A DNA stretch of 64,000 nucleotides from Epiperipatus broadwayi (taxonomy: Eukaryota > Onychophora > Udeonychophora > Euonychophora > Peripatidae): NCBI GenBank assembly GCA_028023455.1, contig JAQFVV010013071.1, forward strand, positions 217,293 to 281,292, written 5' to 3'. Position numbers and translations under genes: made by a program. Positions 32,398 through 44,734 of the stretch are shown here, one piece after another (the first letter of the stretch is position 1; every line of letters begins with the position of its first letter). The notes beneath the pieces are model-generated. The model ran no database searches, had not been told where the DNA came from, and saw only the letters and a list, made by a program, of their open reading frames with translations.

Positions 32398-32790
32398 TTG
32401 ACTCCATCATTTGAAATTACATAAATACAGATTGACTTTAGGGTCAACATGGGTGTGACAAGAATCTCGGCCTCAGGGTGTCCTTTGAGCGTTCCATCAC
32501 CAGATTTTCAATTGGATGGATGGTTGAAAAGTTGGAGTGTCAAGTGGATTGAAGCCTGTCCATTAAAGTATGAATATTGGCTATTTTAATATATATCTGA
32601 GCACTTATTGCATATATGTGTGGAGATGATAATCTGGACCAACTGATGATTGCTGATGTAGCATGAAATGCGTACATTGGTGATTATTTATCTTTTCAAC
32701 ATATATGTGTTCAAGTGTATCAGTGTTATGAGACAGAGTGGAGAGGGTGGGTCATGTGAAAGTCTGTGCTCATATACCCTATATATTATA
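32398..32790 (+). mobile_element. Family A hammerhead repeat, single arm
   Basis: A non-palindromic copy. It runs AGCGTTCCATCACCAGATTT, GGATGGATGGTTGAAAAG, GCCTGTCCATTAAAGTATGA, TGAGCACTTATTGC, hammerhead (32626-32692), GTGTATCAGTGTTATGAGA, GGGTCATGTGAAAGTCTGTG, ending CATATACCCTATATATTA. As a lone unit of about 390 bp, it shows the monomer from which the palindromic copies are built. Confidence 0.75.
32626..32692 (+). ncRNA. Type I hammerhead, cleavage triplet altered (family A)
   Basis: AUAAUC, UGG, ACCAA, CUGAUGA, UUGCU-GAUGU-AGCAU, GAA, AUGCGUAC, A, UUGGU, GAUUAU. Stem I (ACCAA/UUGGU and AUAAUC/GAUUAU) and the CUGAUGA and GAA-A boxes are intact. The base before the cleavage site reads C where U is required, so activity is probably lost. 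Confidence 0.65.
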
Positions 32791-33916
32791 AATAAACTAA
32801 GCATATATAAGAACAGGTGCTAAGAAGCAGGTGATATCATCTATCTTTTGAGAGTTTGTTATAGAACTAACGTGAAGCGTCAGTTATTTCCTGTTCAGTT
32901 ATATACATATCTCCATGCACATAAATATTATTAAATAGACTAGCACATAATGAAAATATAACTTTTCAAGCAGCGTTTTAGTTTAACTTTTTTTTTCTGG
33001 TTTGTTTTGTTTTATTATTATAATCAAACTTCTTAATATTTTAATGGAAAAACATTTATGAGAAATAAATTGAAAACATTGTTATTATAATTGAGGTCAA
33101 CTATTGCTTAGCTGCATTTATCATTTAGATTTTATCAGAAATCTATGAGACTTTAATACCATGACATTAATTAAAAAATGTTCTCAGATCTAATTTATCT
33201 TACTCTGCAATCCAACCGAATAAACTCCTATCTTTAATAATGCTTTTTCTGATGGATTGCCTGCAAAATCACTGTTTTGAAACATCTTTAATTTTCTAAT
33301 ATATATAATGGATATTAAAAGAAAATGAATCTTTTTTTTTATGTAATATCAAAAATAATAATGTAATTAATTTAAATATGAAAGAGATGGTTATCTTTTT
33401 AAATTTAATATACAGGAAAAAATAAACGGTAATAATATAGAACGTTTGCATAAATACTTTTTATGTTGTAATTATTATCATTTGAACCTATGCGGGGAAA
33501 AAAACAGATGTAGTCATTTTCCAATCTTTAAATTGATTTATAAGGTGTCTTTTTGCTTTTTCTCTTACTATGATATCTTTCCTTACATATAAATGTAACT
33601 AATTACAATTGTAAATTATATTAAAAAATATTTTAAAATTATCCAACAATTATGACATTAATATTAGGGATAATAAAGGTTGTTTCATCAATTTTGCTTG
33701 CTCACTCTGGAAAATTAACTTAACAAAATATTAAACAGGATAGAATTAATGCAATTTGTAGAAAGCTTAGAATGAAAATAAATGCGGCAATTGTAAACAG
33801 ATGGGGGATTAGATGTTATAATTGATAATAGAAATAATAATAAATAATTTTAGAATGAGAATCTCAATAGCTAAGCAGTATTTTTGGTAGTAACATATTT
33901 TTCTTTTGTCAGATAT
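32791..33916. other. AT-rich stretch without recognised content
   Basis: No coding or repeat signal recognised. Confidence 0.5.
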
Positions 33917-34119
33917 TTTGTTTTAAGTTATAAAAATAGTTATACAGTTTTATGGGTCTACAACTGGAAATATGTTAGATTAGGGATTAGATAAAGGGTT
34001 AGGGTTAAATGTAAACATTATAATTAAGTCAAATAAAAATAAAAAAGATATTTTTTCTTTTATTGCCAATTGTAGACCTGTGAAACTGTATAATTGTTTT
34101 TATAACTTAAAACAAAATG
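33917..34119. repeat. Short palindromic repeat (MITE-like)
   Basis: Left arm 33917-33975 and right arm about 34048-34119 are inverted copies: TTTTGTTTTAAGTTATAAAA at the outside, GGGTCTACAACTGG at the inside. The loop is about 75 bp and contains AAGGGTTAGGGTTAAAT. No target duplication identified. Confidence 0.7.
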
Positions 34120-35099
34120 GCTGCCAAGAAGTTGTCGGATGGAAAATACCTAAGCATTTTTTTTTTTTTTTTGTAATAGCAGAAAATTATTTTGTATCCA
34201 TTATTTAAAGTTTAGAAAAATCTGTTAAATGTTTGGTTGAATTTATAGTTGTAAGTGTAACAGAGACTCACATGGTTAAAAATAGGAAGGCGAAAATATT
34301 TAAGATGTGGATTCAGAGAAGAATTGAAAGGCTGAATTATAAAGCCAAAAATGATGAAATATTAAACAACGTAAATAAAAAAAATATTGTTTTACTAATA
34401 ATAAGTACAAAGTAGAATTATATTGAATATATTCTATGCTATTCAAGCAGCAGTAGCCATTTATAAAACAATAATAAAAAACACAAAAGAATATTAGAAG
34501 GATATGTATAAAGTAAGAAAAAAATATATACCCTGATGATTCTAAAAGAGATTTAGCTACACGTATGATTTAGCTACAAGCATTTAAAAGGTACTGGAAA
34601 AGACACATTTTGTAAAATATTATGAAATTGTTGTGCAATACCTTTTTTTAAAAAATAAGTAACTCATCATGATACTATTGTACTTGCCCAATCAATTTAA
34701 AATGATACTTTGTTAATGATATCACAGTAATCAACTACTATGAGATATCACCCTGTAATATATATTGCTGTTTTCCATTAAAGATATTAGTAAACAGCAT
34801 TTGGGAAGAATAAAACAAATAGAATGAAATAAAAATCTATAAAACATAAACAGAGACCCTTATTATGAAGGATTATTATAATGAGTTCAAACCCCCTATA
34901 TATTACATATTGGAGGGTGTGTATGAAAAAGCCTGTACTGTAGAATAAATTCATATATTATAAGAAATAAGATAAATTTTATATTTTAAATTTAAAATGA
35001 GACTAGCAATCAATAGATGAAAATGTTATATTAAGTTGAAAAGGATATTCGTAACTTGTGTACTTACCATATTAACATTCCTGCATAAAAGTATCTAAT
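34120..35099. other. AT-rich stretch, no firm content
   Basis: The frame at 34233-34415 encodes KIFKMWIQRRIERLNYKAKN, which could be a scrap of a LINE linker, but I cannot support it. Confidence 0.4.
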
Positions 35100-35300
35100 T
35101 ATTGTATATTATATGCACACATATATTTATGTGTCATACGGAGTGGAACAATTCAATGATATTAGTAATAGTTAGCCGAGCGCACTTTCGATAATGCTCC
35201 AGACTCATAGCGAATGCACTCCGCTAAATATTACTAATATCATTGAATTGTTCCATTCTGTAGGACATATAAATATATGTGTGTGTATATAATTTACCTT
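35100..35300. repeat. Palindromic repeat (MITE-like)
   Basis: Left arm 35110-35175 and right arm 35223-35295: GTGGAACAATTCAATGATAT and TTAGTAATA against their reverse complements. The outer ends are CACACATATATTTATGTG-type sequence. The GC-richer loop (GCCGAGCGCACTTTCGATAA) is about 45 bp. Arms are about 95 percent identical by eye. Confidence 0.75.
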
Positions 35301-36106
35301 ATAGACATTATTGATTTTTTTTGCTAATTGTTGTATATATTTTGTAAGTTTTTTTTGTCATATGATAACATTTCTTATTTTAAAATATAAAAGTAAATTA
35401 TTGCTAATTATAAGCATTTAAGTATCCTATAAATAATACAGCTGATATTTTTAAAGTGAGCATACGATATCTATTTTAAAATGACAAGTTAAAAACGCAA
35501 ATATGTAGTAATTATTATTTTTTCTCTATGGTTGTCACAAGAACATGTTTTTTATCTTGATTAAGTTTTATTTTTACCTATTTTTTCTAGTGTTCGTAAC
35601 TATTTTCCAGTGGATTTAATTGGCTTTGAGTAGTTAAAATAGCTCAAACGTCAACTGGTTTGTATTCATTGTTTGGTTTTGATTGATGTTTTATACATAT
35701 ATAGGCAAATCATATTGTAGAAAACTATTATTATGAATTGAAATATATAACTATCAAGGATATAATATCATTTCTTATTAATTAGGTATTTTGTTATCAA
35801 ACAATATAGTATATAAGAGGAATAATAAAAGTATTATTAAATACATATTTGATAGTTTTACCAAATAAGGTATTATGCTCTAAATATCTGCAAGACATGA
35901 TCATGCAGGGCCATGATTTCAAAGACCCCTGAAGGTGGTTTAGGAGTCAAAATTCATTTTTCTCAATTTTGTAATAATATATAATTATATAAATTTAATA
36001 TACAAACAGTTTTTACACATTTTATAAATTTTTTATATTTATCTTCTTCATATGTTTTGACTATCAACTAGTTTTCTTCAGAGCTACTTTAATATATTAA
36101 TGCATC

Positions 36107-36148
<42 letters not shown>

Positions 36149-36189
36149 GCTTTAAATATTTATATGTAATTGCAATACACAAGTAGATC
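35301..36189. other. AT-rich stretch with one hammerhead-like relic
   Basis: Mostly unassigned. At 36050-36095 on the minus strand the sequence reads CUCUGAAGAAAACUAGUUGA, then UAGUCAAAAC, a decayed form of the family D hairpin. A TA run of about 30 bp lies at 36111-36140. Confidence 0.4.
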
Positions 36190-36548
36190 AGTATTAATAA
36201 TTTTTATTATTCATTCATTAGACTAAGAGATTATCCAGCTTATGAACAATATTGCTGTACTGTAAATTTCACCACTCTACTCTCAAGCAAGATAGGGACT
36301 GTTTTCTAACTGTTTGTAATACCTTATAGAGGTGTGTAATCATAAAATATGACCAAAGATATGTATAAAAAATGTATGATCCCCAAAATTCTCATTTTGT
36401 GCTGAATCAGCTTACATCAGGTAGCTCATCCCACAATATCTTACATACATCTTTATCATTGTTCATTATATATCGATAGCCAATTACTACAGTTTAATTG
36501 ATAAATGTCAAACTTATTGCCCTCATAGCTTTGACACAAACCACTTGA
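36190..36548 (-). mobile_element. Family B hammerhead repeat unit
   Basis: Plus-strand order: TTTTTATTATTCATTCATTA, AGAGATTATCCAGCTTATGA, AAGATAGGGACTG, hammerhead (36376-36440), TCATTATATATCGATAGCC, AACTTATTGCCCTCATAGCT, ACAAACCACTTGATATT. It meets the tail of a plus-oriented unit at about 36553. Confidence 0.75.
36376..36440 (-). ncRNA. Hammerhead relic, broken core (family B)
   Basis: On the minus strand: CCUGAUGU in place of CUGAUGA, then AAGCU-GAUUC-AGCAC, AAAA in place of GAAA, then UGAGAAUU, UUGG. Two invariant positions are lost, so it is inactive. Confidence 0.55.
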
Positions 36549-36680
36549 TATTATTTTTTAAGTGGTTAATCTCTAGTCTAATGAATGATTAATAAAAAAT
36601 ATTAATATATTTCCATCAAGTGATTTGTTTTAAAGTTGTGAGGGCACTAAGTTTGACATATCAATTAAACTTTAGTAATT

Positions 36681-37132
<452 letters not shown>

Positions 37133-37165
37133 ATACATACTGAACAATGATAAAGATATGTATAA

Positions 37166-37234
37166 GAGATTGTTGTGGTCTGGGCCAACTGATGAGTGCT
37201 GGTTCAGCCAAAAATGTGCATCTTGGGAATCATA
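37166..37234 (+). ncRNA. Hammerhead, GAAA box damaged (family B)
   Basis: GCCAA, CUGAUGA, GUGCU-GGUUC-AGCC, AAAA, AUGUGCAU, C, UUGGG. CUGAUGA, stem I and the AUC triplet are intact, but the expected AUGAAA reads CAAAAA, so G12 is lost. Confidence 0.6.
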
Positions 37235-37370
37235 CAACTTTTTCACATATTTCTGGTCATATGTTTACAATTACACTCTTTCACAAGGTATTAAAAGTGG
37301 ATAGAAATCAGTCCCTAACTTGTGTAAGGGTGGTGTAGTGAAAATTACACTATAGAAATAATATTCACAC

Positions 37371-38106
37371 ATATATATATATAAGGTTTAACTTTTTATT
37401 CATGCTCTATTCTAATTTTATATTTGAAATATTTATTTTGAATTTGTATATAGTAAACAATTTTCCTTAATTTAATTTTTTCACCTATATATATACATAT
37501 TCTTCACTTTCCAATATTGATAATTAAAAGAAAAACAAACAAAGAAGATAAACAGTTTAAACATAAAAATAAATGTAACTTTAAGCTATTGTTCAAATAT
37601 AATTTTATATTAAAAACAATATATATATGCAAAAAATAATTACTTTGTAAAATTAATACAAAGTAATATCAATAAACTAGAAAACAAAAACTTAAATAAT
37701 GAAAAGAAGCAAAAAATAATAAAATGTAAAATATATAGGAATAAAGACAAACTGTCATAGAATAGCAAATAAAATACAAGTACAAACAGTAAGACAAACA
37801 AAACGATATTTAACAAATTAATATTGAAATGAAAAATATTTTAACTGTAATTTATAAATAAAATGTAATGATTATCAAAAGGATAAGTAAATAACATTTC
37901 TATCAGTGAGATTACTAATTGAATAAAAATTAGATTAACTCTATACAAAGGTGTTATAAAATGAAATATTAAAATAAATTATATAAAAGAATAAATTAGA
38001 AGGTAAAGTAAAAACTACTAATCAAACATAATTAATAGTGTTCTGCGAAATATGAATATACATATGAAAAATAAAAACTGGTAATAAAAACTAAAATCAT
38101 TTTAAT
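37371..38106. other. A-rich stretch without recognised content
   Basis: Strongly A-rich on the plus strand; no recognisable element. Confidence 0.5.
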
Positions 38107-38192
38107 ATATAGGGTATATGAGCACAGAATTTCACATGACCCACAACTCTATCTCATAACACTGATAGACTTGAACACATATATGTTGAAAA

Positions 38193-38252
38193 GATAAATA
38201 ATCACCAATACATGTATTTCATGCTAAACCAGCAATCATCAGTTGGTCCAGA
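38193..38252 (-). ncRNA. Type I hammerhead, intact core (family A), outer stem I cut
   Basis: On the minus strand: CUGG, ACCAA, CUGAUGA, UUGCU-GGUUU-AGCAU, GAA, AUACAUGU, A, UUGGU. The core is intact with GUA as the cleavage triplet. The palindrome junction removes the outer stem I strand AUAAUC. Confidence 0.68.
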
Positions 38253-38374
38253 GATTTTGAATTGGATGGATGGTTGAAGAGTTGGAGTGTGGAGTTGATT
38301 GAAGCCTGTCCATTAAAGTATGAAGATTGGCTATCTTAATATATATCTGAGCACTTATTGCATATATGTGTAGA

Positions 38375-38448
38375 GATGATAATCTGGACCACCTGATGAT
38401 TGCTGGTTTAGCATGAAGTACGCATATTGGTGATTATTTATTTTTTCA
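38375..38448 (+). ncRNA. Hammerhead, one core substitution (family A)
   Basis: GAUAAUC, UGG, ACCAC, CUGAUGA, UUGCU-GGUUU-AGCAU, GAA, GUACGCAU, A, UUGGU, GAUUAU. The fourth base of GAAA is G and stem I has one mismatch; otherwise intact. Confidence 0.6.
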
Positions 38449-38545
38449 ACTTATATGTGTTCAAGGATATCAGTGTTATGTGATAGAGTGGTGAGTGGTG
38501 GGTCATGTGAAAGTTTGTGCTCATATACCCTATATATTACATGTA

Positions 38546-39184
38546 TTGATACAGGTATATAATAAGCCAGTATTTCAGTTGTTAAAAGCATTTTAATTTT
38601 ATTTTATATATTTTGTATCAATATACAAAATATGTCATGTGTTGAGAATTTAATCAGTTATTTAAACCTGTAGCCAAATATTGCTAGATATTCATTTATT
38701 GATGAATCACCTGAAAGAAAAATCCTGTGTTTTTTTTTGAAAATTAGAAAGTTTTTCAAGATTACCTAGCTTATATTCAAACCCAGGTCATTATGGATAA
38801 TCTTTTCCAGCTTTACTTATTGCCCTCAGTATTGTAAAAAAAGAAATATTCTGTACTTGTACAGTACTTTTCAACACACACATGTGTACATATATACCTA
38901 CAATACAACAATTTAAAAATTGTCGTATACTTATATTCATTCTGCTTACTGCCGGACTTTTATGCGAGGGTGCACTGCGGCAATCATCATTATTTTGTAC
39001 CTACTATTTTGATTTACAATTGATTATTTGCTGTAATAATTATAATAAAAAAAATCGATTTTTATTTAAAAAAAAAAATAGCCGTTTTGTAAGATTGGTA
39101 ATATCATAGGATAGTGACCTTATGTCATCCGAAAGAAAAATGGTGACATTCATGCTAAAAATTTATAATGCAGAGTTTATTCAT
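38546..39184. other. AT-rich stretch without recognised content
   Basis: A GC-richer patch (TGCCGGACTTTTATGCGAGG) lies at about 38948-38980. Nothing assignable. Confidence 0.45.
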
Positions 39185-39775
39185 TGTACACAGGATAGTC
39201 ATCATCATCATCAACCATTATCAACCCACTGCAGGATGAAGGTCTCTCCAAATTCAATCCATCTCCGATTTTTAGCTTCGCTTCACATCATATCTGCACA
39301 CTTTCTTATTTCATTCATCCATCTCACATGTGGTTTCTTTCTGGGTCTTTTACAATCTCTTGCAATCCAGTTTAAGATTTCCATTGTCCATCTATTATCA
39401 TCTCTTCTAGCAATATGTCCAGCCCAACTCCACTTCAGTCTTTTAATTTTTTCAATGAGCTCAGTAACACCTATTTGTTTTCTTACCCATATATTATATT
39501 GTCAATCTCTTCTTGTTACTCATAACATGCATCTCTTCATATTTCTTTGAGTGGTCTGAAGTCTCTGTATTGCTCCTCTATTAAATGTCCAAGTCTCAGA
39601 TCCATAAGTAAGAACTGGTAAAACACATTTATTAAAAACCTTCCTTTTCAAACACATAGGCATATTTCCTTTTAATATTAAGTTATTTCCACCAAAAGCA
39701 CTCCAACCAAGTTTAATTCTATTAAATTCATCCACCATCTATAGTAATATTTATAGTTGATATTCCTAATCTTCA
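39185..39775 (-). pseudogene. RTE-clade LINE, 3' end of ORF2
   Basis: On the minus strand: MVDEFNRIKLGWSAFGGNNL, MCLKRKVFNKCVLPVLTYGS, ETWTFNRGAIQRLQTTQRNM, KRCM, IKRLKWSWAGHIARRDDNR, CKRPRKKPHVRWMNEIRKC, ETFILQWVDNG, ending in ATGATGATGATGAC. This is the post-RT conserved block of the RTE clade. Two or more frameshifts interrupt it. It lies head to head with the larger copy at 39820. Confidence 0.82.
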
Positions 39776-39819
39776 GAAACATTCTAATTAATTTAAATTA
39801 AAACTTGCAAATCAGTTTC

Positions 39820-41735
39820 AGGTATTAATGGATTTTGAATATGATTCAGATTTGAATGAAATAAATAATAAAATAACTGATACACTTTTAAAAACTGCAA
39901 CAAAGATAACTGGTAGAAAAAACTGCAATTGACCAATAACATTTCTTCTGAGACTAGAGAATTTATAAAAAAAAAAAAGGATTATGAAGTTATATAAAAA
40001 TGATGCATTAAAAAGGATTGAATATCTCAAATTTTGTAAAATGGTGTGAAAAGGAGTTCATAATGATATAAGAAAGTATAATTATGAATTAGTAAGGAAA
40101 GCTGTAGAAGAGAATAAAAGTCTCAAGTGTGTAAAACAACATTTTGGTATTGGTAGAAAACTTAGATCTGCAATAAGAAAAAAAGGCGGAACTATTACTA
40201 AAAAGAGAGATGACATCATGGAATGGATAGAAGAGTTTTATCAAGAATTATATAGTAATAAAGAACAAGTACCTCCTACATCTATTATATCTTCTGAATT
40301 GCCCAGAATTTTAAATGAAAATGTGAAACATGCAATTACATTTATGAAGAAAGAAAAAGCTCCAGGTAATGATGGAATTATAATCGATATATTAAAAGAA
40401 GCAGGTGAAGAAATATAATTTTTTTTTTGGAAAAGTTATATACCAAATGTCTAAATGATAAAGATGTACCAGATGATTGGAAGAATGCAGTATTAATATT
40501 AATATTTAAAAAAGCTGATAAAGAAGTTATTAGAAATTACAGATCTGTCACTCTTTTATCAGTTTTATCCAAAAATATTTATCAAGATAATTACAACTCA
40601 TCTACAGAGAACATTGGAATTCAACCAACCAAGAGAACAAACTGGATTTAAAAATTGTTTTACTACAGTAGATCATATCTAAGTATTGAGAAAAATTATA
40701 GAAAGGACCAATGAATATGAGTTGCCATTATGCTTTGGATTTATAGATTATGAAAAGGCATTCAATTCTATAAGCATTTCTTCAGTAATTAAAGCATTGG
40801 ATTGTCAAGGTGTAGACCCAGGATATTGTCATATTTTGGAAGAATATTTATAAAAATGCAACAGCAACATTTAGATTACATAATTATACTAGAAAGGATA
40901 ACATTGAGAAGAGTGTAAGGCAGGATGACTCCATATCTCCATAACTTTTTACAGCAGTGCTGAAGGAAGCATTTTGTGGATTAATATGGGAAGCTAAAGG
41001 AGTAAATGAAAATGGAGATAATTTAAATAATTTAGATTTTGCAGATGATGTAGTTTTTGCAAATAATTCAGAACTTTAGGAAATATTGCAAGAATTATCA
41101 AATGAAAGTAAGAAAGTAAGACTAGAGGTAAATGTTAAAAAGCTAAAGTAATGTTCAATGGATTTTCTCAAAAGATAAAAATAAAGATTGATTATAATGA
41201 ATTAGAAGAAGTTAATAACTATTAATAGCTTGGTCAAATTATTATGACAGATGGAAACATAATGGATGAAATTATTCATAGAATTAAACTTGGTTGGAGT
41301 GCTTTTGATAGAATAACTTAATACTAAATGTATTTTACCATTTCTTATTATGGATCTGAAATGTGGACACTTAATAGAAGAGTAATGCAGAGACTTCAGA
41401 TCACTCAGAGAAATATGGAGAAATGCATAATTAAGAGTAACAAGAAGAGATCGAAAACAATATATGGGTGTTACTGACATTGTTGAAAGAATTAAAAGAC
41501 TGGAATTGTTCTGATATATTTCTAGAAGATGTGATAATAGATGGACAACTGAACTCTTAAACTGGTTTCAAAGAGATTGTTAAAGACCCAGATAGAGACC
41601 ACATGTGAGATGGGTGGATGAAATAAAAAAGTGTGCACCATGATGTGGAGAAAGGAGACTAGAGATTGGAGAAGATGGATTGTACTTGGATAGACCTTCG
41701 TCCTACAGTGGATTGATAATGGTTGTCAATGATGA
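39820..41735 (+). pseudogene. RTE-clade LINE ORF2: linker, reverse transcriptase, C-terminus
   Basis: Regions in order across frameshifts: DFEYDSDLNEINNKITD linker; MEWIEEFYQELYSNKEQ (40218); NVKHAITFMKKEKAPGNDGI and IIDILKEAGEEI (RT motif 0/1 region); LYTKCLNDKDVPDDWKNAV, LIFKKADKEVIRNYRSVTLL (motif 2); LCFGFIDYEKAFNSIS (motif A, 40737); NLDFADDVVFANNSE (FADD catalytic motif, 41030); VNVKKAKVMFNG; LGQIIMTDGN; RIKLGWSAF; then the post-RT block to YSGLIMVVN near 41725. The apurinic endonuclease is missing (5' truncated). Motif A and FADD aspartates survive, but at least ten stops or frameshifts break the frame. Confidence 0.85.
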
Positions 41736-41759
41736 CGCTGATGATGACAAAGAACTACA

Positions 41760-42032
41760 TACTTTATTCTCATTAACAATTAAATCTTTATTATTAACAG
41801 ATTTATAGATATTTTTATTATATATAATATTGCTAATAAATCCATGATTATATCCTAACTCAGTATAATCAGAAGCAAATTGACTCCTCTGAATATAACT
41901 ATTATTTTCAAAATTAGTATAACAAAAGTTCAATAGAGAAATTTTTTTATGAGTAAAATGTTGATAATTATCTAGCCTTAGCATATTTCTTAATTTTTTT
42001 TTCTTTAATGAAATGACTACAAAATAAAACAT
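41760..42032 (-). pseudogene. Possible PLE or other retroelement fragment
   Basis: The minus-strand frame has KKISLLNFCYTNFENNSYIQ, RSQFASDYTELGYNHGFISN, IIYNKNIY. RSxF--DYxELGYNxxFI resembles the post-RT segment of some PLEs (compare LTDLGYNNNTLIKTI in the copy at 10.2-11.5 kb). Support is weak. Confidence 0.35.
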
Positions 42033-42469
42033 TATCAGCTTTATCTACACTTAAGTCTAAAAAAATTTAATTTAACAAATCTTTCTATTCACTCATTTAC
42101 TTTTAATATTATTTGTATTTAAATATAAAAGTTTCGGATATTTATTATTTATATTATTTTAAAGTTTTTTTTTTTAATGTTAGATTTACCTTTTTAATAT
42201 GCGATGCGATACACTATAGCTTCTCCTTTATCAGAGTCAGGATGCCAAGAGAAACCTGTTAGCCACCTTACCTTTCCTTTCCATTCCCCATCCTAAGTTT
42301 TTCCCACATTCTTTTCTTTCCTGCTTCATTCTATTTCCATAACGTTATCTTTGTCCACAATGGCTTTTATATCTAGATCCCCCTTATCTTTTTCCAAACC
42401 CAGAATAAAAACAAAGAACCCACTTTCTGCATAATCACTTTTATATTTATTCTCCCACTACTTCATTAT

Positions 42470-42600
42470 TTGTACCCTCTCTGCTTGCTAATATTTACAT
42501 TCAATAAGCAGATGCCTAATATTTTGTATTCCTTCCTTACTTAACTTGCAGATTAAATCACTCGCATTCCATCATTTATGTGTTTATTCTCTTGTTGCTA
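42470..42600 (-). pseudogene. LINE C-terminal zinc-binding segment
   Basis: In one frame: WNASDLICKLSKEGIQNIRH, LLIECKY. The C-x-L...H-x4-C arrangement is the CCHC-like motif after the RT in several LINE groups; the first Cys of the pair reads Ser or is displaced. It marks the C-terminus of this element. Confidence 0.6.
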
Positions 42601-43443
42601 ACGATCCTGTTCAAGTCTTAAACTGTAAACTTCTTTTCTTGCTATTATCGTAAATTAATTCACACCTAATATTCTGTTTACTTCTATATATATATTTAAA
42701 CTCTTTTTAATCTCTGTACGTGTTCTCTATCTCTCCAATTTTTTTTAAATTAATGCATCTATTCTTCTACTCCATTCTTTACCACTATAACACTCAACAA
42801 TTCTCTCAATACAATAATCCCATCTTTTGTACAAGTATATTGACATAAAGTCTTTATCCACATCTTCTACATACTATACTATTTCTTTTTTAACCCATCT
42901 TCTTGCCTGTCCTTTATTATATTTTCATAACCCAATTAAATAATATTTTGTCTATTTTTTTATTATCCATAAATTGCAATCTACCAAACATTTCCATTTT
43001 GCTTTTTGAATCTCTCATATAAAAACTTGACCATCCCATTTCAATTGTCTTCTTTGCAGGCCACACATCAGCATCTAATGCATATCTTTAAACTTCGCTT
43101 TGTACTTTTTCTAAGTAATCCAATACCCCTTTACTAACACATAACACATCGTTACCATAAGTTAACCCTGCTTCTCCCTTCCATATAATTCTTGCTACAT
43201 CATATTTATTATATGAAAACACTGTTAATTTTTTATTAGTCCCTTTCTTCTCTTTACTTCATTTATCAATTTTTTTCACATTCAAACAATTTCTCTGGTT
43301 ACTTAAGATAATTCTAAATAGTTATACCTATTTACCACATTTATCTTTATATCCCCAATGAAAATTCTTTCTCTTCTCTTTCTCCAGCATCTATCATCAT
43401 TACTTTTGATTTTTATTTACTAAATTTAATCCCATTTCTTTAC

Positions 43444-44728
43444 TCACCCTTGCACACTTTTCAGCACAACTTCCATACCTTCCCTATTATCTGTGCAGAA
43501 GAAGATATCAACAAATAAAAGGCCTAATAATATATACATTCCTTTATCATCTATTAATGATATCTCTACCTTATACATTCCTTTATCATCTATTAATGAT
43601 ATCTCTACCTTTCTTCCTAGTTTTTCTATTGCTCTTTCCATTTCTCTCAAGTATAACAAAAACAAAATAGATGACATAGGGCATCCTTGCCTTGGTCGCA
43701 TCCCCACTTTTAACTCTAACTATTCTGTATTTTCTAATTGATTACATATAATTATTTTCATGCAATCTCTTAATAAGATCCATTAAAGTTCCATTCATTT
43801 CCAAATTTACTAAACTTATCCATAATCTATTTATATTTACTTTATCATATGTCTTCTCTATATCTATAAAGACCATATATAACTGTCTACCTGTATTTCT
43901 ACTCATATCTATAAGTTGTGTAACTACAAGTAAACTATATCCTATATGCATATCTTATCGAAAACCTCCTTGCATTTCTCACTATATTATTTTCTTCCAT
44001 CCATTTTGCCATCTTCCATCTACCATATATACAAAAACCTATATAACACTGACATTATTTCTATCAGTCTATATTTTTTTAACTTTCTGTGCTCCTTACT
44101 CTTTCTTTTAAATAATATGCCTTACTTATGTATTATTCCACCTATCTGGAAAATGTTCTTTGCCATCTTATTAAAACATAATAATACATTTAATTTCATC
44201 TTATTTTCCAAATTCATCACCATCTCTGCTGCCTATCCACTTTTCAATTTCTTTCCTGCCTCATCCAATTCATTTTCTGTAAAATTAGTATTTCCATTAC
44301 TATGTGCTTTTATGTTTGTTACCACTCAATCCTTTATATCTAACTTTGTTTCTTTATCCATTACATATTTAAGATTGTCTCTAATTCTTCTCTAGAGCTA
44401 CACTTTTTTCTCATCATTTAGTAATTCTATTTCTCTCTTCACTACATTCCTTCTTTTAATATATTTCAAATTTTTTTACTCCCATCTCCTCTACTTTTAA
44501 TAATATCCTCTAATAATTTACTATTTATTTTATTCTCTCTCTATAATTATCTATTTTAGCCAACTTCTTTTTTAAAAAATACTTTTCCCATTTAATATTA
44601 ACATCTTTTTCACTGTCTTTGTTTTTAATAGCACATTTATATTCTCTGTGTGCTTTTCCTCTCTCTTTTACACTTTTTCTAATTCTCCTATTCTTCTGAA
44701 TATTCTCACCTAAAACCCTATTTGCCAC
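43444..44728 (-). pseudogene. LINE reverse transcriptase domain
   Basis: From 44728: a linker ANRVLGENIQKNRRIRKSVK, then about 43950 VTQLIDMSRNTGRQLYMVFI, DIEKTYDKVN (motif A, Asp kept), LWISLVNLEMNGTLMDLI, then MRPRQGCPMSSILFLLYLRE (motif B), IEKLGRKVEISLIDDKGMY repeated, then LLFVDIFFCTD where FADD is expected. The second catalytic Asp is deleted and Ala is Val. A 39 bp tandem duplication lies in frame inside the domain (about 43535-43612). Confidence 0.8.
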
Positions 44729-44734
44729 TTTTTC

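Larger units (their letters stand above)
38107..38545. mobile_element. Family A hammerhead palindrome, copy 3
   Basis: Outer ends TATAGGGTATATGAGCACAG and its reverse complement at 38517-38540. The left arm is short (38107-38252, ending just after the ribozyme); the right arm is nearly full (38253-38545: GATTTTGAATTGGATGGATG through CATATACCCTATATATTA). The two arms are therefore unequal, joined inside the left ribozyme's stem I. Confidence 0.78.

Noticed and set aside
33996-34008. GGGTTAGGGTTAAA as telomeric repeat
   Set aside because: Fewer than two repeats, inside the loop of a palindrome; not telomeric.
35100-35300. Palindrome as a hammerhead element
   Set aside because: No CUGANGA-hairpin-GAAA core on either strand; treated as a plain MITE-like repeat.
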